A stretch of DNA of 57,362 nt, taken from positions 1 to 57,362 of IMG/VR virus record IMGVR_UViG_3300030522_000007. One strand, given 5' to 3'. The notes under the pieces were generated by a model that saw only the letters and a program-made list of their open reading frames with translations, made no database searches and was not told the origin of the DNA. The DNA comes from a virus. A program made the translations under genes and the position numbers. Position 1 is the stretch's first letter. The number at the start of each line of letters is the position of its first letter. This document shows, one piece after another, positions 14,464 to 21,991 of the stretch.

Positions 14464-15171
14464 TTACCGGACAGGTGGTGTCCGAGAATTCACGTTATGG
14501 GTCAGCGGCCAGCGTTGCCGATCAAGCCATGCCGCCTCCCGGGCGATTCGGCGTTGCAGCTCGGCAACCGCGCCAGCGCCAGGCTCGGCCGCGTCCTGCG
14601 CCTCAGCAGGCCCGCGCAGCAGTGGCAGCCCACTGCTGATGGATTCGTCCACCTCGGCGCGCGTCGCTGGCCGGCCTTCCGCGTACCACTCGGCGTGCTC
14701 GGCCTCGCCGATGGAAAACAGGAACTGGCCGCCGACCCGATGCGCCTGGAATTCGAGTGTGGTCCACACGCAGACCGCGCCCGGGTTGCGCTTCAGCCCT
14801 TCGCCGGCCGGGTCCACGATGCCATCCGGCAGGTTCGATTCGCGGCGCTTCGCGCGCGGGCGAGTCATCCACGGACACGCCTGGGCCGCGTACCGCGCGC
14901 ACTCAAGGTGCGACGGCGGTTCGCTGATCGTGCGCGAGATCGAGCACATCGGGCCGATGCAGAAAGACTTGAAGCGCCCTAGCGCCTGGCCGCACAGCCA
15001 GCACAGCCCGAGCTTCACGGCCTGCGGCATCTTGGCGCCATCTGCAATGCGGTGGTCGGGCTTGCCGTCCACCCACGCCACGAAGTACGGCACTGGGTAG
15101 CCGCGCTCGTCAATCTGCAGGCTGCTCATCTTGGGCGGCAACGGTGGCAGCCCGGGGCGAATCGCGTTCAT
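14464..15171 (-). CDS. Cysteine-rich phage protein, unknown
   Basis: A protein of 235 residues. The ATG at 15171 is chosen because of AAGGAG just upstream (15177-15182 on this strand). Two CxxC-type clusters (LCWLCGQ; FCIGPMC) and further cysteines ([15 protein letters not shown]) suggest zinc binding. The family is common in Burkholderiales prophages but unnamed to my knowledge. Its 3' end forms a hairpin (CGGACA/TGTCCG), and inverted copies of GTTATGGGTC (14494-14503, 15194-15203) bracket the gene. Confidence 0.75.
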   Translation of the reverse strand: MNAIRPGLPPLPPKMSSLQIDERGYPVPYFVAWVDGKPDHRIADGAKMPQAVKLGLCWLCGQALGRFKSFCIGPMCSISRTISEPPSHLECARYAAQACPWMTRPRAKRRESNLPDGIVDPAGEGLKRNPGAVCVWTTLEFQAHRVGGQFLFSIGEAEHAEWYAEGRPATRAEVDESISSGLPLLRGPAEAQDAAEPGAGAVAELQRRIAREAAWLDRQRWPLTHNVNSRTPPVR

Positions 15172-15196
15172 AGTTCTCCTTGCTTCGGAAACAGAC

Positions 15197-15252
15197 CCAT
15201 AACTGGTCATTCGAGCGGAGGCCTGACGGCCCCGCTCAATTCGGCGTTAGGC
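15197..15252 (-). other. attC-like hairpin at the 3' end of a cassette-like gene
   Basis: Read on the minus strand: GCCTAAC (15252-15246, a perfect RYYYAAC box), then a long imperfect stem (ATTGAGCGG-GGCC / GGCC-T-CCGCTC-GAAT with a GTCA loop), then GTTATGG (15203-15197, 5 of 7 for GTTRRRY). The 56-base length, the stem with an extrahelical base and the position over a stop codon are those of an integron attC site. The right-hand box is degenerate. An IntI-like gene lies about 740 bases downstream. Confidence 0.4.
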
Positions 15253-15560
15253 CCCAAGTCCCCTCTTGCGTTGGCGTCCAGTTCCGCCCACTCTTCTGGG
15301 CTCGGACCTTCGCGCATGGTCTGTAGGTACTCCAGCGTTTCCAGCGTCAAGCCGGTGTGCGTCGCAATCAGAGCCGCGATGCGCTGCTGCTCAACCACTC
15401 TGGCGGTTTCCGCCAACGTCACAGCGTGCGCTTTCAGCCGCTCAATCTCGGCCGCCTGTGCTCGCAACACCGCTGCAGCATCGTCGTAGAGTTTCCGCAA
15501 GCGCGGCGACATGGTGCCCACGTTCGAGAGCGCCACCGCCAGCGCCTCGGGGTCCGTCAC
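15207..15560 (-). CDS. Small coiled-coil phage protein
   Basis: A protein of 117 residues with a GTG start at 15560. The central part is a long charged helix (LRAQAAEIERLKAHAVTLAE) likely to form a coiled coil. The C-terminal 15 residues (NAELSGAVRPPLE) are the translation of the attC-like hairpin, so they may not be part of the folded protein. It is soluble with no catalytic motif. It belongs to the leftward early operon. Confidence 0.65.
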   Translation of the reverse strand: MTDPEALAVALSNVGTMSPRLRKLYDDAAAVLRAQAAEIERLKAHAVTLAETARVVEQQRIAALIATHTGLTLETLEYLQTMREGPSPEEWAELDANARGDLGPNAELSGAVRPPLE

Positions 15561-15605
15561 TGGCGGGCTCTTGTCCCGGATGAATGCGTCGCCCGTGAAA
15601 ACGAT

Positions 15606-15839
15606 TCAGGCGTCGGGGGCCGTTTCGACCTTCTCGAACGTGCGGCCCTTGAAGAGCGAGCCGAAGGCCTTGCCCTTCGATTCGGCGGCCTCGAACTTGG
15701 CCGCGTCCTCGGGCGAGGTGTCCGGGTAGTCGTAACGCTTGGTGCTGCGGTGGAACACGATCGACATGGTTTGACTGGTGGCGTCGTAGCCGTAAGAGGC
15801 GATCTGCGTGCTGCCGGTGACGGGCTTGAGTGGGGTCAT
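15606..15839 (-). CDS. KTSC-domain-like small protein
   Basis: A protein of 77 residues. The ATG at 15839 has AAGGAG eight bases upstream, so the longer upstream frame is rejected. The pattern STQIASYGYDATSQTMSIVF, then YDYPDTSPEDAAKFEAAES and GKAFGSLFKG matches the KTSC family, a small domain found in phage and RNA-polymerase-associated proteins with no firm biochemical role. It lies in the leftward early operon. Confidence 0.75.
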   Translation of the reverse strand: MTPLKPVTGSTQIASYGYDATSQTMSIVFHRSTKRYDYPDTSPEDAAKFEAAESKGKAFGSLFKGRTFEKVETAPDA

Positions 15840-15858
15840 GGTTTCTCCTTTGGTGCCT

Positions 15859-16530
15859 TCAGGCTTGTTGTGCAAACGAAGGGCTGTTGCCGGCCATCGC
15901 CGTGCGCAGAATCGACACCGTGCGCAGCATGTTTCTGCGCTCGGTGTAGGTCTTGTTGATGGCCTTGCGGTCCTTCGGCTTCGGCCGCGGCGCGTCGTTG
16001 CCGCAGCCAAAGGCGAAGATCGGCTCAGGGCGGCCGCCACTGGTGGGTTTGTTCGGCCAGCGCGCGATGCGCACCAGCTTCGCCGCCTTCAGCTGGCGCA
16101 CGGCGTGATAGGCCGTGGTCTCGCTGATGCCGACGGCCGCCGCAAGCTCGGCTGAACTTGAAGGCCCAGCGCGCAGTTCTTCCAGCAGGCTGAAGAACGA
16201 CAGCAACTCAGTCAAGATCGGCGCCGGCTTGATCGTGAACGGCCGCGAGCGGACGGGTTCACCGCTGGGGCGGTGCGTTGGATACGGCGCGTCGACGCCA
16301 TGGCCGAAGGCCCACACTTCGACCGGAAGGCTGCGGTGCTCCATCTGCCATCCGACGATGTGCGCCCAGCCCATGCGGTGCGCGCTGCGCAGGAATCGTC
16401 GCACCGTCCCGCGGGTGGCGATATCCGCGTCGGTCAACTGCATTGCTGTCATCGGCGCACGCAGAGCTGACAGGAGGCGCGCGTAGATAGCCATGCCAAG
16501 GCCGTGCTTGCGACACTTGCGCTGCATCAT
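15859..16530 (-). CDS. Winged-helix DNA-binding protein
   Basis: A protein of 223 residues. Near residues 125-160 the sequence SSAELAAAVGISETTAYHAVRQLKAAKLV is a helix-turn-helix followed by a wing, in the style of IclR/MarR-like readers. The N-terminal half (DADIATRGTVRRFLRSAHRM) looks like a second helical DNA-binding unit. The C terminus is basic. The start overlaps the end of the upstream gene by 4 bases. It is a likely transcriptional regulator of the phage; target unknown. Confidence 0.7.
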   Translation of the reverse strand: MMQRKCRKHGLGMAIYARLLSALRAPMTAMQLTDADIATRGTVRRFLRSAHRMGWAHIVGWQMEHRSLPVEVWAFGHGVDAPYPTHRPSGEPVRSRPFTIKPAPILTELLSFFSLLEELRAGPSSSAELAAAVGISETTAYHAVRQLKAAKLVRIARWPNKPTSGGRPEPIFAFGCGNDAPRPKPKDRKAINKTYTERRNMLRTVSILRTAMAGNSPSFAQQA

Positions 16531-18413
16531 TTGCCTCCGAGCGCGGCTTCGATCCGCGGCTGCAGGTCTTCGATCTGCGCGCGCACCGTGTTCCAGTAGG
16601 TAGCGTCCGGCTTTGGGTGGCTGGGAAACCTGCCAGAGAAGGCGGTCATCACCAGCGCGTTCACTTGCTGGCTTTCGGCCAGCAGCGCGAGCAACACCAG
16701 TGGGCTTTGCAGGACGGCCCAGTCCACGGTGTAGGCGCCAAGTTGCGCCACCGGGAAGAACTGGTCTGGATCGGCCGCTCGATCAAAACTCGGATCTGAG
16801 TTTTGTTCTCCAGCGGGGGCCGCGGCGGCGGCTTGCCCTGCGCCCATTGCGCCGCCGCGCGGGCTTGCATCGGCAGCGGTCCCGCGGTCGGTAGCGTCGG
16901 CCGTTGCGCTCTCGGTCATCGCCCGATCAACGGACCACCCGTCGTCGAGCCTCCACTTCAGGGTACTGAACGCAAGCCCGGTGATCTCGCACCACTCGAC
17001 CAGGGTCTTTTGCTGACCCTGCCATTCGACAATGCGGTTGCTGCGCCGATTCCTGTTGTTCTCGCTACGCAGCACCCAACGACAGTTCCCGGGCTCGTAG
17101 CCCCTATCGTTGTCTTCACGATCCAGTTCGTGAAGGTCGGACGGCTTGGCCCCCATGTCCTCGATGAAGGCAGCGACGCTGCTCAGCCATCGCTCGCACA
17201 TCGAGATGCCCCGTCCGCCGTAGTTTTCCCATGCTGCGTTCTCAGGGTCCGTGCAGCGCTTCATGGCCGTCTGCCATGCGCGATATTCCACTGTCTGAGA
17301 AAAGCCGTGCGTTGGATGCGACTTCGAACTCTCCGCCGGCTTCGGCTCAAGGACAATCGGTGCGGCTTCGGCGTTGCCAGCGCCAGGAGTGACCGCCTTC
17401 CCCTCGCCCGTGGGCGTTGGCGCGCTGATGAATTCCGAGGCGGCTTCGGGCTCCTGCCCTGGGTTCTCCGCCATCCCTGCCGCGCTGTCCGGCGCGTCGG
17501 CGATGGCAGCGGCCACCGGCGCTGCGGCGCTTGCTTGCGCCGCTTCGAGTTTCTGTCGGTTCAACGCCGCGGCCTGGCGCAGCAGCTCGGCCGCGGCGGC
17601 ATCGTCCTTTTCCCGCTGCAGTTCCTGGGCCTGCCTGCGCAAGTCGGCCGCCTCCTGGGCGATCCGCGCGCGCTCGGCGGCCAGCTCGGCCGCCACGCGC
17701 TCGTTCTCCTGGCGCAGCAGTTCCTGGCGCGCGGCTTCTTGCTCGCGGCCCAGGGCAGCGGCGTGCAGCAGGCGCATGGACTCCAGCGTCTCGCACTGCG
17801 CGTTCGCGGCGGGCACTGCAAACTCTTCCCACTCGGGGCCGAAAGTCAGCGCCTGCAGCGCGGCCATGCCGTTGGCGATGCGCGCAGAGGTCATGCCAGG
17901 CGCGTGGCATCGGTCCAGATAGCAGCGGATGTTCTCGATGCCGCTGCGGTGCTTTTCCTTGCGGGCCGCCTCTTCGGCGTCGCGCTGGGCCTTCTCGGCA
18001 GCAAGCTCCTTTTCGCGCGCTTCGATCAGCGGCAGGATCAGCGCATCGGCTTCGGTGTAGGCGGCCTCGATGCGCTCCAACTCTGCGCCCACAGCCTTGC
18101 TGGCCTGTGCCATCTTCGACTTGATGCCGGCGGACACCTTGCGCACGGCCGCAAGCGGGTCGCCGATCAGGCGCTGGCGCAGCGCGCGGGCTTCCTTGAC
18201 CTTTGCCCCGGTGCTCAGGTCCAGCACCAGCGTGGAGAGGTTGGCCTTCGTGGCGCCCACGTCTTCACGCCAGTTCCCGTACTGCGCAAGCGCCACGTCT
18301 GTGAGGTCGATTCGCTTCAGGTCGATGGCGCCGGCCGCCGCGGTGGCGATGGCGGTGCTGGCAGACGCGGCCGGCGCGTCGATTTCTGGAAAGTCCAGGG
18401 TGTCGGTGCTCAT
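16527..18413 (-). CDS. Coiled-coil recombination-associated phage protein with inserted HNH-like domain
   Basis: A protein of 628 residues. Residues 30-300 are a helical, coiled-coil domain resembling the DUF1351 type found beside phage recombinases (long runs such as EAAYTEADALILPLIEAREK). Residues about 362-500 are a separate domain (EYRAWQTAMKRCTDPENAAW, ENYGGRGISMCERW, EPGNCRWV, ENNRNRRSN) of the HNH-related type usually found free-standing or in introns as homing endonucleases. The C terminus is helical (LVLLALLAESQQVNALVMTA). The insertion is in frame and flanked by Ala/Pro-rich linkers. It belongs to the recombination gene set with the two genes upstream. Confidence 0.75.
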   Translation of the reverse strand: MSTDTLDFPEIDAPAASASTAIATAAAGAIDLKRIDLTDVALAQYGNWREDVGATKANLSTLVLDLSTGAKVKEARALRQRLIGDPLAAVRKVSAGIKSKMAQASKAVGAELERIEAAYTEADALILPLIEAREKELAAEKAQRDAEEAARKEKHRSGIENIRCYLDRCHAPGMTSARIANGMAALQALTFGPEWEEFAVPAANAQCETLESMRLLHAAALGREQEAARQELLRQENERVAAELAAERARIAQEAADLRRQAQELQREKDDAAAAELLRQAAALNRQKLEAAQASAAAPVAAAIADAPDSAAGMAENPGQEPEAASEFISAPTPTGEGKAVTPGAGNAEAAPIVLEPKPAESSKSHPTHGFSQTVEYRAWQTAMKRCTDPENAAWENYGGRGISMCERWLSSVAAFIEDMGAKPSDLHELDREDNDRGYEPGNCRWVLRSENNRNRRSNRIVEWQGQQKTLVEWCEITGLAFSTLKWRLDDGWSVDRAMTESATADATDRGTAADASPRGGAMGAGQAAAAAPAGEQNSDPSFDRAADPDQFFPVAQLGAYTVDWAVLQSPLVLLALLAESQQVNALVMTAFSGRFPSHPKPDATYWNTVRAQIEDLQPRIEAALGGK

Positions 18414-18422
18414 GCCAGATCC

Positions 18423-19274
18423 TCAGAAATTCGGGGTTGCGAGTTCCACCGCGCGCACTGGCGCTGCGGCGGGCGTGGCGGGTGCTGCTGGCGCGGGCGC
18501 GGCGGCCCAGGGCGGCGTGTCGGCAACTGGCGCTGCGCCGCCGTGCAGGCGATCAAACTCGTTGAGCACTTCGCGGTAGTACCGGCGCGCGGCCAGCACC
18601 TTGTCCACGATCAGCGACTCAATCGCGCGGTTGCGCTTCACCAGCCAGCTGGTCCAGCGCAGCGCCTCGGGGATGTGGTCCACGTAGTGCAGCGACGACG
18701 GCTCGAAGCCGATCAAATCCTCGGGCGTGTTGACCAGCAGGTAATCCACGCTCCAGGTTTCTGCGTCCCACAGGATCTCGTACCCCTGCATCTGGTGCTC
18801 ATAGTCGCTGTCGTAGCAGTCGGCCAGCACGATGGGCATGCTCTCCATCGAGAAGGGCGCCTTCACGTCGCGGCCGTGGCGCAGCGGGGCGTCGAAGATG
18901 TCGCATTCGCCGGTGATGAGGCCATTGCTGCGGCGCTCGGTGTTCTTCGCCAGCGGGCGCCCGGTCAAGCGGGCCAGCAGCGCGATGCATTCAGCCTCTA
19001 CCTCGCGGCCCTTGAGGATGGGGCGGGTGTGCAATTCGGCCGGCTCGAAGCCGTACACCGACTCGCGCACCAGCGTGCGCACATGCGTCTTGCCGCCGGC
19101 CGACAGGCTCTTGCGGCGCACGTCATCGAGCACCGACTTTTCCTCATCGCTGCGCTTGGTCTTGGCGATGATGAGGCGCACTTCATCGGTCAGCAGGCTC
19201 GCGTGGATGTCGGCGTTTTCGGGCTTCGCCATCAGCTTGCCGATGCTGCTGCAGCGAACGATCAGCTCGCTCAC
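18423..19274 (-). CDS. PD-(D/E)xK exonuclease-like protein (YqaJ-type)
   Basis: A protein of 283 residues with a GTG start at 19274 overlapping the upstream stop (GTGA). The motif GECDIFD near residue 123, followed by RDVKAPF, is the D...(D/E)xK core of phage recombination nucleases; Tyr and Gln in YEHQMQGYEILW further down fit the YqaJ pattern. It probably resects DNA ends for the ERF-like annealing protein encoded just upstream. The last 45 residues are an Ala/Pro-rich tail. Family call moderately sure. Confidence 0.75.
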   Translation of the reverse strand: MSELIVRCSSIGKLMAKPENADIHASLLTDEVRLIIAKTKRSDEEKSVLDDVRRKSLSAGGKTHVRTLVRESVYGFEPAELHTRPILKGREVEAECIALLARLTGRPLAKNTERRSNGLITGECDIFDAPLRHGRDVKAPFSMESMPIVLADCYDSDYEHQMQGYEILWDAETWSVDYLLVNTPEDLIGFEPSSLHYVDHIPEALRWTSWLVKRNRAIESLIVDKVLAARRYYREVLNEFDRLHGGAAPVADTPPWAAAPAPAAPATPAAAPVRAVELATPNF

Positions 19275-20146
19275 GGCTGGCCTCCCTTGTCGGCCACGGC
19301 AGCAGCGCGACGCATGGCGCCGAACTCGCTGTTCAAAGCGTTGCGCTGCTTGCTTGTGAGCTTCCCCCACCAGGCAGTAAGCGCAGGCGTGCCTTTCAGC
19401 GCTTCGTCGCGGCCGGCGGTGATGAGCGCGTCGGTTTCGTTGGCTTGCCCTGCGTCGCCTTCGGCGCCGCGGCCCTTCAGCTGGCCCTCGTCGTCCTCGC
19501 TGCCGGTGGGCGTTCCCGTGATGGCCAGCAGCGACTGACGCTTCAGCACGCTGCCGGTCACCTGCATGTTCTGCACGGGGGTGTTGGCGGTGTTGTCGCT
19601 GGGCGGCCCCTCCAGTTGCAGGCGTTCGCTGTGGCCGTCATCGTGTTCGAGGTAGCAGGTGACGTAGACCCACGGAATGTCGTTTTCCACACCATCCGTG
19701 GTCCACTTCTTCGACCCGAACACCTGGTCGTGACGGAACCCAAAACCGCACTCGGCCAAGGCCGGCTTGAGCAGGTTGCTGGCCGCGTGGAACTCTGCGT
19801 GCCAGAAAGACCCGGCCCTGCCGCGGTCCACGAACTTGCCCTTCGGGATGGTGATGTTCTTGCCCATGAGGCGGGCGAAGGCCTTGCGGAAAGCGAGGAT
19901 CGAAGCGGCTTCGCGGTCCTCCTTCTCCATGACGCGGCGCTCTTTGAGCATGGCCAGCTGGTGGTTGTCGGCCTGCACCTGTAGCTCCAGCAGCGCGCGG
20001 ACTTCCGCCACCGGCGCGCCAGATTGCACGGCGTACTCGACCACCGACAGTTGGCGCTGCGGCCGAATGGCCGAAAGGTCGGCCACGTTGGCGGCGGCGC
20101 CCACCGGCGCTGGCTCGATCAATTCGATTCGTTGGGGTGCGTTCAT
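19271..20146 (-). CDS. ERF-family single-strand annealing protein
   Basis: A protein of 291 residues. The ATG at 20146 is preferred because the frame upstream has no signal and the protein begins naturally MNAPQRIELIEP. The core has the ERF-like order: FRKAFARLMGKNITIPKGK, then FHAASNLLKPALAECGFGF, then VYVTCYLEHDDGHSERLQL and NMQVTGSVLKRQSLLAITG. It would anneal complementary strands during phage recombination, working with the nuclease coupled downstream. The C-terminal 90 residues are a variable tail. Confidence 0.8.
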   Translation of the reverse strand: MNAPQRIELIEPAPVGAAANVADLSAIRPQRQLSVVEYAVQSGAPVAEVRALLELQVQADNHQLAMLKERRVMEKEDREAASILAFRKAFARLMGKNITIPKGKFVDRGRAGSFWHAEFHAASNLLKPALAECGFGFRHDQVFGSKKWTTDGVENDIPWVYVTCYLEHDDGHSERLQLEGPPSDNTANTPVQNMQVTGSVLKRQSLLAITGTPTGSEDDEGQLKGRGAEGDAGQANETDALITAGRDEALKGTPALTAWWGKLTSKQRNALNSEFGAMRRAAAVADKGGQP

Positions 20147-20177
20147 GGGGGCTGTCTCGTTGTTGGTCAGTGAATGG

Positions 20178-20531
20178 CTACCAGAGCGCCGCAATCGCTG
20201 CCACGGCGGCAACCAGCAGCAGCGGCCACATCGGCAGCAGTGCCACCAGCTCGGCGAGCGTCACGGCCTCCCATGACGGGCTCAGGCCGGGCTCGCCTTC
20301 TTCGTCCGGCAGCCTGCAGGCAGCAGGCGTTGGGCACTTGGAGCGGCCCTGGTTGCATCGGTCGCCGCGGCACGCCCGCATGGCGTGCGTCGTTTGCCCG
20401 GCCTCTGGCTGATAGGCCGCGGCTTGCTGCCGCGCCCGCTCTTGCTCGACTGAGCGCATGCGACTCGGCGGAATCTGCGCGATCTTGTCCATTGCATGCA
20501 CCTCGAATTGAGTGGGGAGGAAGGTGGGCAT
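20178..20531 (-). CDS. Small protein with C-terminal membrane anchor
   Basis: A protein of 117 residues. The ATG at 20531 has a perfect AGGAGG six bases upstream. The N-terminal part is polar with four cysteines in the middle (MRACRGDRCNQGRSKCPTPAAC) spaced like a zinc site. The C terminus is a membrane segment (LLPMWPLLLVAAVAAIAALW). It sits in a cluster of three small membrane genes in the leftward early operon. Function unknown. Confidence 0.7.
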   Translation of the reverse strand: MPTFLPTQFEVHAMDKIAQIPPSRMRSVEQERARQQAAAYQPEAGQTTHAMRACRGDRCNQGRSKCPTPAACRLPDEEGEPGLSPSWEAVTLAELVALLPMWPLLLVAAVAAIAALW

Positions 20532-20541
20532 GTCAGGCCTC

Positions 20542-20667
20542 CTAGTCGAACTGGCCGGCCGCGATCAGCAGCACGAAGAGGACGAAACAAGCGAGCGCCA
20601 CGCGATCACACACGCGAGCGATGCGGTCGCGCGGGCTGATGTCGGGCAGGTGGCGGCGAGGTTTCAT
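20542..20667 (-). CDS. Small single-pass membrane protein
   Basis: A protein of 41 residues: a basic N terminus (MKPRRHLPDISPRDRIARV) and one membrane segment near residues 23-38 (ALACFVLFVLLIAAG). Its ATG overlaps the stop of the upstream 35-residue gene (ATGA at 20664-20667), so the two are coupled. Below the usual size cut-off but well supported by coupling. Confidence 0.6.
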   Translation of the reverse strand: MKPRRHLPDISPRDRIARVCDRVALACFVLFVLLIAAGQFD

Positions 20668-20771
20668 CGCTTGCCCTTCCACGCGACCAGCAGCAGCAGC
20701 CCGAGGATCGCGACCTGCGCCAGCAGTGCCAGCAGCATCACGATCAGCACCCAGGTCGGGATGGCGCTCAT
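20664..20771 (-). CDS. Very small single-pass membrane protein
   Basis: A protein of 35 residues, almost entirely one membrane helix (WVLIVMLLALLAQVAILGLL), ending WKGKR. The ATG at 20771 has GGAGGAAGCC directly upstream and overlaps the stop of the 119-residue gene. Good translation signals on both sides make it real despite its size. Confidence 0.65.
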   Translation of the reverse strand: MSAIPTWVLIVMLLALLAQVAILGLLLLVAWKGKR

Positions 20772-21127
20772 GGCTTCCTCCCGAGCGCCTTGGCCAAGTC
20801 AGCCTCGATCTGCGAAATCGCAGTGGCCGCCAGCGACACGCTGATGTCGACGCCGTTGACCTGCACTTCCTGCAGGCCGTAGGCTTCACCGATCGCGCGC
20901 CCGCCGCTCAGATCGAAGTTTTCACGGGCGCTCACGTACTCGAAGCCGCAGCGGATCGGCAGCGTGGTGTCCGGCAAGGTCAGGTCAAACCAAGCCAGGG
21001 CCGGGTTCTCGATGGGCTTGGCCTGGGCGCCAGCGGTGCCGGCGGGCCAGGCCGCGCGGGGCTGCCGGTCCCTGGCAGCAACTTGCGGCCACTTGGCGGC
21101 GGCGCTGGGCGCTTGGGTGGTTTCCAT
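20768..21127 (-). CDS. First gene of the leftward early operon, unknown
   Basis: A protein of 119 residues; the ATG at 21127 has AGGAG eight bases upstream. It starts about 45 bases after the predicted PL transcription start. The N terminus is Ala- and Pro-rich; the second half is compact (WFDLTLPDTTLPIRCGFEYV, VNGVDISVSLAATAISQIEA). First-position genes after PL in lambdoid phages often act early in recombination or antitermination, but nothing here identifies such a role. Confidence 0.7.
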   Translation of the reverse strand: METTQAPSAAAKWPQVAARDRQPRAAWPAGTAGAQAKPIENPALAWFDLTLPDTTLPIRCGFEYVSARENFDLSGGRAIGEAYGLQEVQVNGVDISVSLAATAISQIEADLAKALGRKP

Positions 21128-21178
21128 GTAGGTGGCTCCTGGCCGCGGTGGGTGGCGGGTCTTTTGGTGCGATGACGC

Positions 21179-21208
21179 ATCCTACCGAATGCGGTTAGCC
21201 GGTGTCAA
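21179..21208 (-). promoter_or_regulatory. PL: leftward early promoter
   Basis: On the minus strand: a perfect -35 TTGACA (21208-21203), an 18-base spacer, and -10 TAGGAT (21184-21179). It reads towards the gene at 21127. Both boxes are overlapped by repressor operators, and the arrangement mirrors PR at 23189-23218. Confidence 0.75.
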
Positions 21209-21219
21209 CCGTTTTCGGT
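21184..21219. promoter_or_regulatory. Left operators (two ACCG-N4-CGGT palindromes)
   Basis: ACCGAATGCGGT at 21184-21195 touches the PL -10, and ACCGTTTTCGGT at 21208-21219 touches the -35. Centre-to-centre distance is 24 bases. They share their half-sites with the three right operators, so one phage repressor probably binds all five. Confidence 0.7.
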
Positions 21220-21261
21220 AGGACGCTGGCACAATGTTCTGCAGCGCCCATCCCGGGCGCG

Positions 21262-21285
21262 AAAAAGCCGCCTCGCGGGCGGCTT
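21262..21285 (-). terminator. Rho-independent terminator of the lysogeny operon
   Basis: On the minus strand AAGCCGCC, a five-base loop and GGCGGCTT form an 8-bp stem (21265-21285) followed by a run of five T (21266-21262). It ends leftward transcription from the repressor operon before PL. A second, weaker hairpin (GCGCCC/GGGCGC, about 21244-21260) follows it. Confidence 0.8.
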
Positions 21286-21308
21286 AGGAGTTCAGGTGAT
21301 GGCTAACG

Positions 21309-21581
21309 TTAAGGCTGTGGCTGCGACACGTACTCCACGGGACGTTCCGCAAGGTACAACACGCGATGAGCGAGCCCGAGACGTTCAGCGTGAGCTACAA
21401 CGGCTACGAGAATCGCAGTGTCACTTTCAAGGTCAAGTAGCCACGAGTTTTCGGCAACTCTTGATGTTTTCTGGGATCGTGGCGCGAACGATTGCGCTTC
21501 GCGTAGGAACCCGGGCCACGGGCCTTGCATTCGATCTTTGTGAGCGATGGGGGCTTCGACAATTACGAGCGCGTATCTCAT
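21309..21581 (-). CDS. Small phage protein, unknown (end of lysogeny operon)
   Basis: A protein of 90 residues. The ATG at 21581 has AAGGAAC about nine bases upstream. The sequence (MRYALVIVEAPIAHKDRMQG; SWLLDLESDTAILVAVVAHA; HRVLYLAE) has the alternating strand-helix pattern of a small alpha/beta fold. A rightward frame covering the same bases is less credible. It is the last gene before the terminator at 21262 and lower in GC than its surroundings, so it may be a lysogeny-expressed cargo gene. Confidence 0.6.
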   Translation of the reverse strand: MRYALVIVEAPIAHKDRMQGPWPGFLREAQSFAPRSQKTSRVAENSWLLDLESDTAILVAVVAHAERLGLAHRVLYLAERPVEYVSQPQP

Positions 21582-21673
21582 TCTTGGAGTTCCTTGTAGA
21601 GCCGCGGATCACAACGGGGTGCTGGTGTTCGTCATGTCTTGCCGAACGTGACGCTGCGCTGCGCAGGTACTTT

Positions 21674-21991
21674 TCATGGCCTACGCTGCGGTAGGTTTGG
21701 CCGGCACAACTTCACTTCAACGCGCGTCTTGGCTTTGTGCTCTTCGATGGTGAGCCATTGCAGGTTGTCCAGCTCATCGCGCCCACCGCAGATCAAGGCG
21801 TCTTTGTGATCGACTTGATGGCCTGGGCAGGGGCCGCGCGTGGCGCCGTTGGCAGGGCATGGGTTCGCGCGCTGGAACTCGGCGCGGGCGCTCTTGGAGC
21901 GGGCGTCTGCTTCAGGCGCATGGCCCAACAGCACAACGCCGGCGAAGCAAGCGATTGCGAACTGGCGAAGCGCAGCTACTTGCGCGGGCAC
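21674..21991 (-). CDS. Secreted (periplasmic) HNH endonuclease
   Basis: A protein of 105 residues with a GTG start at 21991, AGGA nine bases upstream, overlapping the Rap1a-like gene by 16 bases. Residues 1-29 are a signal peptide (FAIACFAGVVLLGHA, cleavage after EADA). The mature part has NPCP...GPCPG and the HNH core HQVDHKDALICGGRDELDN, then WLTIEEHKAKT, with all catalytic residues. The family is a small exported nuclease found in many prophages. In a lysogeny operon it could destroy incoming phage DNA in the periplasm; that role is inferred. Confidence 0.8.
   Translation of the reverse strand: MPAQVAALRQFAIACFAGVVLLGHAPEADARSKSARAEFQRANPCPANGATRGPCPGHQVDHKDALICGGRDELDNLQWLTIEEHKAKTRVEVKLCRPNLPQRRP

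Noticed and set aside
16912-17328. Intein in the 628-residue protein
   Set aside because: The inserted domain lacks the N-terminal Cys/Ser splice block and the C-terminal His-Asn pair.
16803-19538. 911-residue open frame on the + strand
   Set aside because: It is the antisense shadow of the 628-residue protein and the nuclease gene; it has no ribosome-binding site, and the minus-strand frames contain recognisable domains and couplings.
21296-21694. 132-residue rightward frame after the terminator
   Set aside because: It has a fair start signal, but the leftward 90-residue frame over the same bases has better composition, its own signal and a place in the lysogeny operon.
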